Shown: in pieces, positions 8,530 through 17,160 of the stretch
Layout: each line of letters opens with the position of its first letter
Numbering within the stretch: the first letter of the stretch is position 1
Source: F23-D06 sp963620035
GTDB lineage: Bacteria; Bacteroidota; Bacteroidia; Bacteroidales; WCHB1-69
Reading direction: 5' to 3'
NCBI GenBank assembly: GCA_963620035.1
Contig: CAVEXN010000007.1
Coordinates: 21,486-85,485, forward strand
Length of the DNA stretch: 64,000 nt
Made by a program: the position numbers and the translations under genes
The notes under the pieces: model-generated
The model's database searches: none
Seen by the model: the letters and a program-made list of their open reading frames with translations, nothing else
Told to the model about the DNA's origin: nothing

Positions 8530-9195
8530 ATGGACAAAAACATTCGGATAATCGGGCATCAAAACTCGCTATTCAATGAATTCATGGCTGAAATAAGGAG
8601 CGTGGAGGTGCAGACTGACAGCATGCGTTTCCGCAGGAATCTGGAAAGAATGGGCGAGATTTTCGCCTACGAAATCAGCCGGACGCTGAACTATCAAGTC
8701 GCCGAAGTCACGACACCGTTAGGCATCGCGCCGGTGAACAGGCTTACAGACCAAGTTGTGCTGGCCACCATTCTGCGCGCCGGGCTTCCGCTGCATCGCG
8801 GTCTGCTCAACTATTTTGACCGCAGCGAGAACGCTTTTATCTCGGCTTTCCGTAAATACGAAAAAGACGGCACTTTTGAAATCCAGATCGACTACATGTC
8901 GTCACCTGACATCAACGACAAGGTACTCATCCTCGCCGACCCGATGATTGCCACCGGACGCTCCATGCAGTTGGCATACGACGAACTGTTGGCCAAAGGC
9001 ACACCTCAACATACGCACATTGTGAGCATCATTGCCGGGCGGCAGGGGCTCGAATATCTGCAGCGGCATCTCTCCCCATTGAAATGCACCCTTTGGATCG
9101 GCGCCGTCGATGAGGAACTGACCGCACAATCTTTCATCGTTCCCGGTCTCGGCGATGCCGGCGACTTGGCTTACGGCAACAAAAGTTCCGACTGA
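8530..9195 (+). CDS. upp: Uracil phosphoribosyltransferase
   Basis: Upp converts uracil and PRPP to UMP for pyrimidine salvage. The 221-residue protein has the PRPP-binding loop LADPMIATGRSM (about 135-146), the TILRAGLPLHRG motif (about 79-90) and the C-terminal uracil-binding region PGLGDAGDLAYG. The Bacteroidales-type N-terminus HQNSLFNEFMAEIR is a little longer than in E. coli (208 residues). It follows purB. Its last 25 bases overlap the 3' end of the convergent cyclo-ligase gene. Confidence 0.96.
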   Translation: MDKNIRIIGHQNSLFNEFMAEIRSVEVQTDSMRFRRNLERMGEIFAYEISRTLNYQVAEVTTPLGIAPVNRLTDQVVLATILRAGLPLHRGLLNYFDRSENAFISAFRKYEKDGTFEIQIDYMSSPDINDKVLILADPMIATGRSMQLAYDELLAKGTPQHTHIVSIIAGRQGLEYLQRHLSPLKCTLWIGAVDEELTAQSFIVPGLGDAGDLAYGNKSSD

Positions 9196-9722
9196 CCCGT
9201 CAACACCCTGTCCATATTGCGGTCGTGCGGCTCTGTGGGAATACTGTCGAGCATCTGAAAACTGAAGCAGACACCAATGGTGGCAACTCCGGGATGTTTG
9301 GCTAAAAACCGGTCATAATATCCTTTGCCGCGCCCTAAACGACGCCCCTCCTTGTCGAAGGCCATCCCGGGGACAACAATAAGGTCGAATTTTCCACAAT
9401 ATGGCACGTTTTCGGGTTCCATAATGTGAAAATCGCCCTCTTTCATACCGCAGTCGTCCGTCAACTCTACGGGCACAATGTCGTCTCCTACCACTGTAGG
9501 CAACACGATTCTCTTGGTATGCCGCCACGCTTCGATGAATGGGGCGGTCTGCACCTCGTCAGGCAAAGCGGCATATAGCATCACCGTCCGCGCTTCCCGA
9601 AAGATAGGATAGACCTCCAATTGTTTCATAATCAATTCCGATTGCGCTTTCAACTGATTTGGTGTATAGTTTTTCTTCAAACTTCTGATATGTCTTCTCA
9701 ATTCTTTCTTGTCCATTGCCAT
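9171..9722 (-). CDS. 5-formyltetrahydrofolate cyclo-ligase
   Basis: The enzyme (MTHFS, YgfA family) uses ATP to convert 5-formyl-THF to 5,10-methenyl-THF, returning the storage folate to the one-carbon pool. The diagnostic motif GRGKGYYDRFL is at residues 130-140. The early basic KKELRRHIRSLKK and the VVPGMAFD motif (117-124) also fit. The length of 183 is normal. MDKKEL two codons downstream is an alternative start. The gene is convergent with upp and overlaps its last 25 bases, so the two 3' ends share coding DNA. Confidence 0.93.
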   Translation of the reverse strand: MAMDKKELRRHIRSLKKNYTPNQLKAQSELIMKQLEVYPIFREARTVMLYAALPDEVQTAPFIEAWRHTKRIVLPTVVGDDIVPVELTDDCGMKEGDFHIMEPENVPYCGKFDLIVVPGMAFDKEGRRLGRGKGYYDRFLAKHPGVATIGVCFSFQMLDSIPTEPHDRNMDRVLTGQSELLLP

Positions 9723-9834
9723 TGTGCTTAGTTTTGGTATTATAATCTTTGATATCTTTTTCCGTCTTTGCTGTTTTTTCCCATTCCCTCATCAACCGAG
9801 AAAGAACAAAACCGCAGAATTAAGTTATTCAAAC

Positions 9835-10560
9835 TTACAACAGATAGGGATTCATTGCGTTCAGGTACTCTTGCGTGTATTGGTTCTGTCGGTCTCTTAT
9901 TACGAAATGGTGCTCTGTGCAGACACTGTTTCCGTGATGATGCCTGTACTCCTGAATGACCCGGCATACAGGTTTCCGGATAGAGGGCTGTACAAACGTC
10001 CGGCGAATGCAGCAGAGATGCGGGGCGGCCAGTTTGTCAAACTCTTCGCTCTCGGCGGCAGATAGGATCAGCACAAAGCGGCCATTTGCATCGAGCAGAC
10101 GGCACACACTATGCAGCAATTCCCCAAAGGGCAACTGAAAGTCGCGGTGTCTGCTTTTGAGCCGGCCGGCAGCAGTGGGTTTCAGACTGTCATTGAAATA
10201 GGGAGGGTTTGAAATGATGAGGTCAAAGGGGGCTTCGGCTGAAAACTCCTGTATTCTTCCTTTGACAAAATGAAAATGATTGGCCGGCAGCAGCGGGTAT
10301 GTCACGGCATTAGCCCGGGCTTCGGCGATAGAATCCGCATCGGGGTCAATGCCGTAAACCTCCGGGGTCTGTCCTTGCAGGGTCAGTTGTTGAGCCACGC
10401 AAAACGCCACTACACCGCAGCCGCAGCCGATGTCGAGAATATGGGTTTCGGTGGCGGCATCTGCAAAAGCAGCCAAAAGCACCGCATCGGTGCCTATCTT
10501 CATCGTACTCCTGTCGTGGTTCAACGTAAAACGCTTAAAGCGGAAAGGGGGCATCAGCAA
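9835..10560 (-). CDS. trmN6: tRNA1(Val) (adenine37-N6)-methyltransferase family
   Basis: The SAM-dependent methyltransferase (YfiC/TrmN6 family) modifies A37 of tRNA1-Val in E. coli. The sequence shows FRFKRFTLNHDR (6-17), the SAM-binding DIGCGCG (43-49) and the adenine-N6 catalytic motif ISNPPYF (116-122). The length of 241 fits. Its start overlaps the manA 3' end by seven bases, so translation is likely coupled to manA. Target specificity in Bacteroidota is inferred from the family. Confidence 0.88.
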   Translation of the reverse strand: MLMPPFRFKRFTLNHDRSTMKIGTDAVLLAAFADAATETHILDIGCGCGVVAFCVAQQLTLQGQTPEVYGIDPDADSIAEARANAVTYPLLPANHFHFVKGRIQEFSAEAPFDLIISNPPYFNDSLKPTAAGRLKSRHRDFQLPFGELLHSVCRLLDANGRFVLILSAAESEEFDKLAAPHLCCIRRTFVQPSIRKPVCRVIQEYRHHHGNSVCTEHHFVIRDRQNQYTQEYLNAMNPYLL

Positions 10561-11531
10561 TAGATTTCCAGCATACGGCTTCGCTGTTCGGGCAACAGCC
10601 TTATTTCTTCAATTTCGGCGGGGACGAGCATCACTTCACCTTTCCCGAGCGTCTCGGTGCCGCCGTCATATTCTACCGTCAGACGACCCTCCAAACACAT
10701 GTAAATCACAAAAGAGTCGGTTCCCAGATACGACTTGTCTATGATTCTGTCAAAGACCAACAGATTGACATTGAAAAAGGGAGAATGTACCAACTTTACC
10801 GTCTCGTTCATCTTGGGTTCATAATCAAGACGGTACTGCTGATTCTTGTCGTCAAAGTGGATGGCCTCCAATGCCTCCTCGGTGTGCAGCGGTCGGCTGT
10901 TTCCGTCGGCATCCGTCCTGTTCCAGTCGAAGATCCGGAAAGTGATGTCTGATGGCTGTTGGATTTCGGATAGAAGCACGCCTTTGCCGATGGCGTGAAC
11001 CGTGCCTGCGGGGATCAAGAACGTGTCGCCCTGTTTCACGGGATAGAAGCGCAGCAGTTCGGCCACGGCGCCGCTGGCCACGGCGTTGCCGTACTGCTCT
11101 TTCGTCACCGGACTGTTGAATCCCACATAGAGACCGCTGCCAGGATCCGCCGCAACAACGTGCCACATCTCGGTTTTGCCGTTCTGTCCGTATTTCCTCC
11201 CGGCCAAAGCATCGTCGGGATGAACCTGCACCGAAAGGTTGTCTTGGGCATCAATGAACTTGATGAGCAACGGAAAGCCGAGACCGTATTGCTCATAGTT
11301 TTTCTCTCCTACAAGTTCCGTCAGATAGACCTCAATCAATTCGTTGAGGTTGTTTTCTGAAAGGAAACCGTTTGTCACGACCGACTCGTCGTTGACAAGA
11401 CCCGAGACTTCCCAGCTTTCGCCGCAATGCTCCATTTTGCCTAAGTTCTTGTCGAGAAGCGTGTGCAGACGCATGCCTCCCCAGATCTTCTCTTTCAGTA
11501 GCGGTTTGAATTTGAAAGGATACAATGACAT
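10554..11531 (-). CDS. manA: Mannose-6-phosphate isomerase, class I
   Basis: ManA interconverts mannose-6-phosphate and fructose-6-phosphate with a bound zinc, feeding GDP-sugar synthesis or mannose use. This is the short (325-residue) type I form common in Bacteroidota and Firmicutes. Metal ligands appear at VQVHPDD (His104), EMWH (Glu121) and AGTVHAIGKG (His179). The N-terminal LKEKIWGG and CGESWEVSG motifs are standard. It lies two bases after the stop of the 320-aa secreted protein and overlaps trmN6, forming a three-gene unit. Confidence 0.95.
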   Translation of the reverse strand: MSLYPFKFKPLLKEKIWGGMRLHTLLDKNLGKMEHCGESWEVSGLVNDESVVTNGFLSENNLNELIEVYLTELVGEKNYEQYGLGFPLLIKFIDAQDNLSVQVHPDDALAGRKYGQNGKTEMWHVVAADPGSGLYVGFNSPVTKEQYGNAVASGAVAELLRFYPVKQGDTFLIPAGTVHAIGKGVLLSEIQQPSDITFRIFDWNRTDADGNSRPLHTEEALEAIHFDDKNQQYRLDYEPKMNETVKLVHSPFFNVNLLVFDRIIDKSYLGTDSFVIYMCLEGRLTVEYDGGTETLGKGEVMLVPAEIEEIRLLPEQRSRMLEIYC

Positions 11532-11533
11532 GG

Positions 11534-12496
11534 TTACTTTTTATTATGATAAGGGTTGTAGAATTGTCTGTTCTTGTGTTGGTGGGGAGGCTTGACCCTG
11601 TCGGGGTTAGTGCCACGGGCATCTTTCATAAACAGCCATTTGCCGTTCTTCTCCACCAATCCGTGGTGGAGGCTTGACTCGGGCACCATATAGGCGGGAA
11701 TGTTCTGCACATTCTCCTCCAGCGGTATAATCTCCTCGAAAATGATCATCGGGCTGCGGACCAGGTCGTATTCGGGCTCGCGGGTTTTAGGGTTCAGTTT
11801 GCCGGTACGCACCCTGTATTGCTGTTCTTCATAGCCCAGGTGCAGCGTAGCCTCCTTGGAATACTCGAGAATGATCCGGCTGACCTTCTCGGGGTAGTTC
11901 TTGAAAATCCTTGCCCCGAAAACCGGCACCGTTTCCTTGCTGAAATGCAGCACCTCAATGATTTTCTGGTTTGTAAAAAGGTCATTCCCGTTCCAGCCGA
12001 GCAGCGTGTAATAGGTAAAGTCTTTTGACTTGATGGGAATCATCTTGTAGTAAACGGCACCGTACCAGCGGTTATGGTTCCCGACCACCGTCTTGGGGTA
12101 GTTGATAGAGCCGCGTTTGTCGTAAAGCGGGAAAAGGACATATTTTTTGCGGTTCTGGTTATAGACCTGGATGAAGCCGAAATTCTCGGCAGAATAGTCC
12201 TCTTTGAGCACGAACCAAGTGAAAATCTTGAACAGTTTGTCGGGCGAGGCGAGTACAGAGAAATTCTTCACCGAATCCCATGCATAGTTGAAAGAGCCGG
12301 GCTTGGCCAGCACCTCCTCCAGCAGGGTCATGAAATCCTCGTTCAGCGAAAGCCTTGTTGTCTCGTCGGGTTCGGTCATCACCTCCGTGCGCAGCGACAC
12401 GAGGGAATCCTCCCACATCCGAAAAGGGGAGACTTTCTGGGCAAAAAGGCCCAGACTTCCCAAGAGGACCGTAGCGCAGCAAACCAGGATTCTCAT
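11534..12496 (-). CDS. Conserved secreted protein of unknown function (320 aa)
   Basis: The first 20 residues form a cleavable signal peptide (MRILVCCATVLLGSLGLFAQ), with a likely cut after LFAQ or FA. The mature part has no membrane segment and a basic, His- and Asn-rich tail (HQHKNRQFYNPYHNKK). Trp- and Tyr-rich pieces such as GNHNRWYGAVYYK and YTLLGWNGND resemble a Bacteroidales-wide family of periplasmic proteins without assigned function. It is the first gene of the unit with manA and trmN6, which says little about its role. Confidence 0.8.
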   Translation of the reverse strand: MRILVCCATVLLGSLGLFAQKVSPFRMWEDSLVSLRTEVMTEPDETTRLSLNEDFMTLLEEVLAKPGSFNYAWDSVKNFSVLASPDKLFKIFTWFVLKEDYSAENFGFIQVYNQNRKKYVLFPLYDKRGSINYPKTVVGNHNRWYGAVYYKMIPIKSKDFTYYTLLGWNGNDLFTNQKIIEVLHFSKETVPVFGARIFKNYPEKVSRIILEYSKEATLHLGYEEQQYRVRTGKLNPKTREPEYDLVRSPMIIFEEIIPLEENVQNIPAYMVPESSLHHGLVEKNGKWLFMKDARGTNPDRVKPPHQHKNRQFYNPYHNKK

Positions 12497-12506
12497 AACA
12501 AAACCG

Positions 12507-12514
12507 CAAAAGTA
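12507..12514 (-). promoter_or_regulatory. Promoter -7 box for the 320-aa protein / manA / trmN6 unit
   Basis: TACTTTTG on the minus strand fits TAnnTTTG and lies only 11 bases before the ATG at 12496, implying a very short leader. Confidence 0.5.
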
Positions 12515-12556
12515 CAGTTTTCTTTGAATAGTTGAGCCTCTCCCTGGGCTGCGCCC

Positions 12557-12672
12557 ACGGCTGCCGCACGAATTTAGAATGTAGAATGTAGAATGAATAG
12601 CGTTACGCGTAGCGTTCCAACTTTCATCATAAATCTTAAGTTTTACGTCAACCCGAGGATTGTGAGTGGGAC
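12557..12672. repeat. Dispersed intergenic repeat relic, copy 1
   Basis: Four landmarks occur in the same order here and at 39556-39740. They are ACGGCTGCCGCACGAA (12557-12572, one mismatch to copy 2), GCGTTACGC (12600-12608, identical), TCATAAATCTTAAGT (12627-12641, 12 of 15) and TTGTGAGTGGGAC (12660-12672, 11 of 13). Between the first two are three TAGAATG-type heptamers. There is no coding potential. It looks like a decayed non-coding element. Confidence 0.5.
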
Positions 12673-12724
12673 AAAAAAGTCATAACTCTTAGTTTTCATT
12701 CTTGGCAAAACCTCCGTCAACACG

Positions 12725-13276
12725 TTACAACAACATCAAAAACACTAATAATGCAACATATACTCCTCCACCAAGACCTAAAACTAAGCCAAGGGTTTTC
12801 CCTTTTGAGAAAAATTCAGCTTCTGTTTTGTTGTCCATAGCTTTGCTGAAATTATCTCTAACGACACCTCTACTTCCACAAATAGATTCATAATCTTTTT
12901 TTGCTTTGCATCCAACAAGTTGAATCTCTGTGATAACAACTTCATCGTCACGTGTATCTCTCGTTTTGTATTTGAAACCATACGCAACTTCGTTCCCAAG
13001 CGAGTCGGAATATCCATATTCAATGTTTTGCCAAATATCGTTTCCTAATGCTGTGCCAAATCCATTATAAATTGAATACGATGTACCTAAAGAAACCAGT
13101 TGGTTTTCATTTTTTACTGATGTATTTGTTAAATGATACCCCATATTTTCAAGATCATTATCGATTTCATTAATCGCATTGCTAATAGTAGATGGCATTA
13201 TTACTAATTTTGTTGTCGAACAACCCAATAGTACAATTGCAACAGCAATGATTAGAAGCAGTTGAAGTCTTTTCAT
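12725..13276 (-). CDS. Lipoprotein with C-terminal membrane segment (183 aa)
   Basis: The N-terminus MKRLQLLLIIAVAIVLLGC gives a lipobox LLGC with Cys19. The C-terminus has a Gly-rich hydrophobic segment (LGLVLGLGGGVYVALLVFLML, about 161-181) that could span a membrane or pack as a helix. The middle is polar with no recognised domain. Having both a lipid anchor and a C-terminal hydrophobic helix is odd. It stands alone with its own promoter core at 13390-13397 and a leader of about 110 bases. Base composition is more AT-rich than the manA unit, so it may be acquired. Confidence 0.72.
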   Translation of the reverse strand: MKRLQLLLIIAVAIVLLGCSTTKLVIMPSTISNAINEIDNDLENMGYHLTNTSVKNENQLVSLGTSYSIYNGFGTALGNDIWQNIEYGYSDSLGNEVAYGFKYKTRDTRDDEVVITEIQLVGCKAKKDYESICGSRGVVRDNFSKAMDNKTEAEFFSKGKTLGLVLGLGGGVYVALLVFLMLL

Positions 13277-13338
13277 CTTTTACTTTTTTGATGTGAATCG
13301 TTTGGGGACTTTTGATTTTATCGTTATCCTCCCCATCT

Positions 13339-13375
13339 GCCGAATTTTGTAAAGCCCCTTCGACCAAAATCCGGC
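13339..13375 (-). promoter_or_regulatory. Hairpin in the leader of the 183-aa lipoprotein
   Basis: GCCGAATTTTG (13339-13349) and CAAAATCCGGC (13365-13375) pair with one mismatch around a 15-base loop. It falls inside the 5' leader and is not followed by a T run in the gene direction, so it may be structural or regulatory rather than a terminator. Confidence 0.3.
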
Positions 13376-13389
13376 GGATGTGAAGCGTC

Positions 13390-13397
13390 CAAAGATA
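13390..13397 (-). promoter_or_regulatory. Promoter -7 box for the 183-aa lipoprotein
   Basis: TATCTTTG on the minus strand fits TAnnTTTG. It implies a leader of about 110 bases before the ATG at 13276. Confidence 0.5.
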
Positions 13398-13603
13398 TTG
13401 ATTATTTTTGATTTTTCGCATTTCGGGGGGTGGTAATTTGTTAAACATCAATATCTTACAATGGCCGATGAAAAACAATTTGTTTCCGACAGGTGGCAGG
13501 ACGGCTTTTTTTCGGAATTTTCGGGCTTTTCCCGCGCAAAAACTGGCGCTTGATACCGCCTTTTCCAGCCGTTTTTTGCAGTTGGCTGATTTCAAGCAAT
13601 ATC

Positions 13604-13664
13604 ACATTTTTAAGGACGACTTTTTGTGACTTTGTACATTTTTAAGGACGACTTTTTGTGACTT
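13604..13664. repeat. Tandem duplication (29-bp unit, period 32)
   Basis: The unit ACATTTTTAAGGACGACTTT plus nine further bases occurs at 13604-13632 and again, without a mismatch, at 13636-13664. The second copy supplies the -33 TTTG of the promoter for the downstream ATPase gene. It looks like a recent slip or duplication inside a promoter region. Confidence 0.85.
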
Positions 13665-13687
13665 GAAAGAAAAAAACACTACCTTTG
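13655..13687 (+). promoter_or_regulatory. Promoter of the AAA/DUF4143 ATPase gene
   Basis: A -33 TTTG (13655-13658) in the second tandem copy and a -7 box TACCTTTG (13680-13687) are 21 bases apart. The ATG follows 28 bases later. Confidence 0.65.
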
Positions 13688-13715
13688 CCCCAAAAACATC
13701 AGGTATCAAACGACT

Positions 13716-15011
13716 ATGAAAAGAAGCGCCATTCATAAACTCTATCAATGGAAAGAGAACAAAGACCGGAAACCGCTGATATTGCTCGGAGCACGTCAAG
13801 TGGGAAAAACTTGGCTAATGCAAGAATTTGCGCGACAGGCCTATCAACGATACGTCTATATAAACTTTGAGGACAACGAGATTCTCAAAAACCTTTTTGA
13901 GAATGATTTTGACACCACGCGCATCATCACTGCCCTACAGTGGAGTTCGGAAGTGGAAATCGATGAAAACACCCTTATTATCTTCGATGAGATACAGGAG
14001 GCTCCACGAGGTATAACTGCACTCAAGTACTTCTATGAAAAAGTCCCGCACTTACCTATCGTGGCAGCAGGCTCACTCTTGGGCATAGCTATGCATCATA
14101 ACGATTCGTTCCCCGTAGGCAAGGTCAACTTTATGCACCTGTACCCCCTATCCTTTTTCGAATTCCTTGAGGCGGTTGGAGAAAGCAAGATGTCGGCGCT
14201 GCTCCAATCAAAAGACTGGCCGACGATTACACTGTTACGCAACAAATTTGAAGAGCGTCTGCGGCAATACTACATCGTTGGAGGCATGCCTGCTGTTGTT
14301 GCCGCCTTTGCCGCCGATGGCAACCTGTCAAATGTTCGCAAATTACAAAAGGACATCCTCGAAGCCTACGAGCAAGATTTCTCGAAACACGCCCCAGCCC
14401 TTGAAGTGCCACGGATAAGAATGGTATGGAAATCCATTCCCTCTCAATTGTCGAAAGAAAACAAAAAATTCGTATATGGTGCTGTCAAAAAAGGATCTCG
14501 AGCTAAAGATTTTGAACTTGCCATTGAATGGCTCAAGGATGCGGGTCTTGTCTATAAAGTGAACAGATGCAAGAAGCCTCTCTTGCCTCTATCGGCATAC
14601 GAAGATTTTTCTGCTTTCAAAATGTTTTTGTCAGATGTCGGGTTGATGTGCGCTATGAGTAATATTCCGCCACAAAGTATTCTGGACGGCAACACGCTTT
14701 TTTCCGATTTCAAAGGGGCTTTGTCTGAACAATATGTTTTTCAGCAACTCAACTGCAATCCCGATACTAACATTTACTATTGGTCAGCGGACAATTCGCG
14801 CGGAGAGATAGATTTCCTCCTGCAATTCAAAGAAGAGATTATCCCCATAGAGGTAAAAGCCCAAGAGAACCTACAAGCCAAGAGCCTCCGTGCTTTTGTG
14901 GAACGCAATCCCTCTCTGCATGCCATACGCTTTTCAATGTCGCCCTACCGCAAGCAAGACCGGCTCACAAACTATCCGCTCTATTCCATTTTGGCCGTTT
15001 TCGCTTCTTGA
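13716..15011 (+). CDS. AAA family ATPase with DUF4143 domain
   Basis: The 431-residue protein has a Walker A GARQVGKT (25-32) and a Walker B LIIFDEIQEA (87-96), followed by the AAGSLLGIA sensor-like motif typical of the AAA_14 family. The middle is a DUF4143-type region. Near the C-terminus, RGEIDFLLQ and IIPIEVKA look like a PD-(D/E)xK-like nuclease fold (Asp, then Glu-x-Lys). These proteins are abundant and mobile in Bacteroidota, and their role is unknown; links to defence or toxin control are speculative. It stands alone with its own promoter, whose -33 lies in a tandem repeat, just before the uvrB / restriction-modification region. Confidence 0.92.
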   Translation: MKRSAIHKLYQWKENKDRKPLILLGARQVGKTWLMQEFARQAYQRYVYINFEDNEILKNLFENDFDTTRIITALQWSSEVEIDENTLIIFDEIQEAPRGITALKYFYEKVPHLPIVAAGSLLGIAMHHNDSFPVGKVNFMHLYPLSFFEFLEAVGESKMSALLQSKDWPTITLLRNKFEERLRQYYIVGGMPAVVAAFAADGNLSNVRKLQKDILEAYEQDFSKHAPALEVPRIRMVWKSIPSQLSKENKKFVYGAVKKGSRAKDFELAIEWLKDAGLVYKVNRCKKPLLPLSAYEDFSAFKMFLSDVGLMCAMSNIPPQSILDGNTLFSDFKGALSEQYVFQQLNCNPDTNIYYWSADNSRGEIDFLLQFKEEIIPIEVKAQENLQAKSLRAFVERNPSLHAIRFSMSPYRKQDRLTNYPLYSILAVFAS

Positions 15012-15081
15012 CTGCTGCGCCGGAACCTCGACATCAGAAAAAAGCGTGCCACCCCTACTTCTCTGCCATCGCTATTTTGTG

Positions 15082-15089
15082 TAACTTTG
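15082..15089 (+). promoter_or_regulatory. Promoter -7 box for uvrB
   Basis: TAACTTTG fits TAnnTTTG and ends 22 bases before the uvrB ATG. No LexA-type palindrome is evident next to it. Confidence 0.55.
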
Positions 15090-15111
15090 CCGCCTTTTCC
15101 TGAAAAAAGCA

Positions 15112-17145
15112 ATGAACCTGAAACTGACCTCATCTTACAATCCATCGGGTGACCAGCCCAACGCCATCCGGCAACTGGCCGAGGGGCTCCGCCGGGGCGA
15201 CAAGGCACAGACCTTGCTGGGCGTTACCGGCTCGGGCAAGACTTTCACCATCGCCAACGTGCTGAACAAGGTGCAGCGCCCCGCCCTGATATTGAGCCAC
15301 AACAAGACACTGGCCGCCCAGCTTTACAGCGAGTTCAAACAGTTTTTCCCGGACAACGCCGTGGAATATTATGTTTCCTACTACGACTATTACCAGCCCG
15401 AGGCCTACATTCCAACCACCAACACATACATAGAGAAAGACCTGGCCATCAACGACGAGATTGAGAAACTGCGGCTTCACACGACGGCTTCGTTGCTCTC
15501 GGGCCGCCGCGACGTCATTGTCATCGCCTCTGTGTCCTGCATCTACGGTATCGGCAACCCGGACGACTTTGCCAAGAATGTCATCAACCTCAAAAAAGGC
15601 ATGCTGCTCGACCGCAACAAACTGCTCCTGGCCTTTGTCAACAGTCTCTATTCGCGCACCGAACTCGACTTGCAGCCGGCACAGTTCCGCGTAAAAGGCG
15701 ACACGGTGGATCTGTTCCCGCCTTACAGCGACCACGCCTTCCGGATTGTTTTCTTTGACGACGAGATTGAGAGCCTTGCGGAAATAGAAGCCTCCTCGGG
15801 CGGCATCATTGAGGAAAGAGAGCAACTGACCATCTATCCCGCCAGCCTCTTCGTCACAACACAACAGTCGATGAACGAAGCCATTGACAACATCAAGATT
15901 GACCTTGGCGAGCAAGTGCGCTACTTCAAATCCATAGGCAAGCACTTCGAGGCGCGGCGGCTCGAGGACCGGGTGAACTATGACGTGGAAATGATGAAAG
16001 AACTGGGCTACTGCTCCGGCATCGAGAACTACTCCCGCTATTTCGACAAACGGCAGCCCGGACAGCGTCCGTTCTGCATCCTCGACTTCTTCCCCGACGA
16101 CTTCGTGTTAGTCGTTGACGAGAGTCACGTCACCGTATCGCAAATCGGGGCCATGTATGGCGGCGACCGCTCCCGCAAAACCAACCTGGTGGAATACGGC
16201 TTCCGGCTGCCCGCCGCGCTCGACAACCGCCCGCTCAAATTCAACGAGTTTGAAGAGCTGGTAGGGCAAACGATCTTCATGAGCGCGACCCCCGCGGAGT
16301 ATGAACTGCAGAAGTCCGGCGGTGTGGTCGTAGAACAAGTCGTGCGCCCCACCGGACTGCTGGATCCCACCATCGAGGTGCGCCCAGCCACCAACCAGGT
16401 GGACAACCTGCTGGAAGAAATTGAGGACACCGTGGCTAAGAACGAACGGGTGCTGGTGACCACGCTCACCAAGCGGATGGCGGAAGAGCTGAACGGATAC
16501 CTGATCCGCATCGGCATCAAGTCCTGCTACATCCATTCTGACGTAGAGACGCTGGACCGCGTGGAGATCCTCAAAGACTTGCGGTTCGGCTCCATCGACG
16601 TGCTGGTTGGCGTAAACCTGCTGCGCGAGGGGCTAGACCTGCCCGAGGTGTCGTTAGTGGCGATCATGGATGCCGACAAGGAGGGCTTTCTGCGCAACAC
16701 CCGCTCGCTGACCCAGACGGCAGGACGTGCCGCACGGCATGTGAACGGTAGGGTGATATTCTATGCCGACAAGATGACTAAGTCGATGCAGGAGACCATC
16801 GACGAGACCAACCGCCGGAGAGCCATCCAAATCGCCTACAACGAATCGCACCACATCACCCCTAAAGGCGTCATCAAATCGGACGACATGTACCTGGCAG
16901 GCAACATTGACACGGCCGTAGCAGTGCCGAAAGGTCATAGCGGCATAAAACGCGACAGCGGTGGGACATCCGCAGATGTGGCGGCCGAGGACAACATCCT
17001 CTTACTGAATCAGGAGCAGCTGAAACAACAGTCGAAAAAGCTGCGCAAGGGGATGGAGAAAGCGGTGAAAGCACTCGACTTTGATGCCGCCGCCGACCTT
17101 CGCGACCGCATTAAGGAGATTGAAAAGCGGCTGAAAGAATATTAA
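15112..17145 (+). CDS. uvrB: Excinuclease ABC subunit B
   Basis: UvrB is the damage-verifying helicase-like subunit of nucleotide excision repair, loaded by UvrA and partner of UvrC. The 677-residue length is normal. Walker A GVTGSGKT is at 37-44, the damage-probing hairpin region YYDYYQPEAYIP at about 90-101, and the DEADH-like box is VVDESHVTV. ARHVNGRVIFYADK lies in helicase domain 2. The C-terminal UVR domain (about 636-675, LDFDAAADLRDRI) ends KEIEKRLKEY. The last 33 coding bases belong to a 48-bp sequence repeated at 19178-19225 beyond the restriction-modification cassette. The stop shares bases with the stop of the endonuclease gene on the other strand. Confidence 0.98.
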   Translation: MNLKLTSSYNPSGDQPNAIRQLAEGLRRGDKAQTLLGVTGSGKTFTIANVLNKVQRPALILSHNKTLAAQLYSEFKQFFPDNAVEYYVSYYDYYQPEAYIPTTNTYIEKDLAINDEIEKLRLHTTASLLSGRRDVIVIASVSCIYGIGNPDDFAKNVINLKKGMLLDRNKLLLAFVNSLYSRTELDLQPAQFRVKGDTVDLFPPYSDHAFRIVFFDDEIESLAEIEASSGGIIEEREQLTIYPASLFVTTQQSMNEAIDNIKIDLGEQVRYFKSIGKHFEARRLEDRVNYDVEMMKELGYCSGIENYSRYFDKRQPGQRPFCILDFFPDDFVLVVDESHVTVSQIGAMYGGDRSRKTNLVEYGFRLPAALDNRPLKFNEFEELVGQTIFMSATPAEYELQKSGGVVVEQVVRPTGLLDPTIEVRPATNQVDNLLEEIEDTVAKNERVLVTTLTKRMAEELNGYLIRIGIKSCYIHSDVETLDRVEILKDLRFGSIDVLVGVNLLREGLDLPEVSLVAIMDADKEGFLRNTRSLTQTAGRAARHVNGRVIFYADKMTKSMQETIDETNRRRAIQIAYNESHHITPKGVIKSDDMYLAGNIDTAVAVPKGHSGIKRDSGGTSADVAAEDNILLLNQEQLKQQSKKLRKGMEKAVKALDFDAAADLRDRIKEIEKRLKEY

Positions 17146-17160
17146 GGAAGAGTCTTCAAC
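17113..17160. repeat. Direct repeat A: uvrB 3' end
   Basis: This 48-bp segment holds the last 11 uvrB codons including the stop and the 3' end of the endonuclease gene. It matches 19178-19225 at 43 of 48 positions, the first 26 without a mismatch. The two copies bracket the restriction-modification genes. Confidence 0.9.

Noticed and set aside
12572..12597. TAGAATG runs considered as a CRISPR array
   Set aside because: The units are 7-8 bases with no spacers of 30 bases; they are a micro-repeat inside a dispersed relic.
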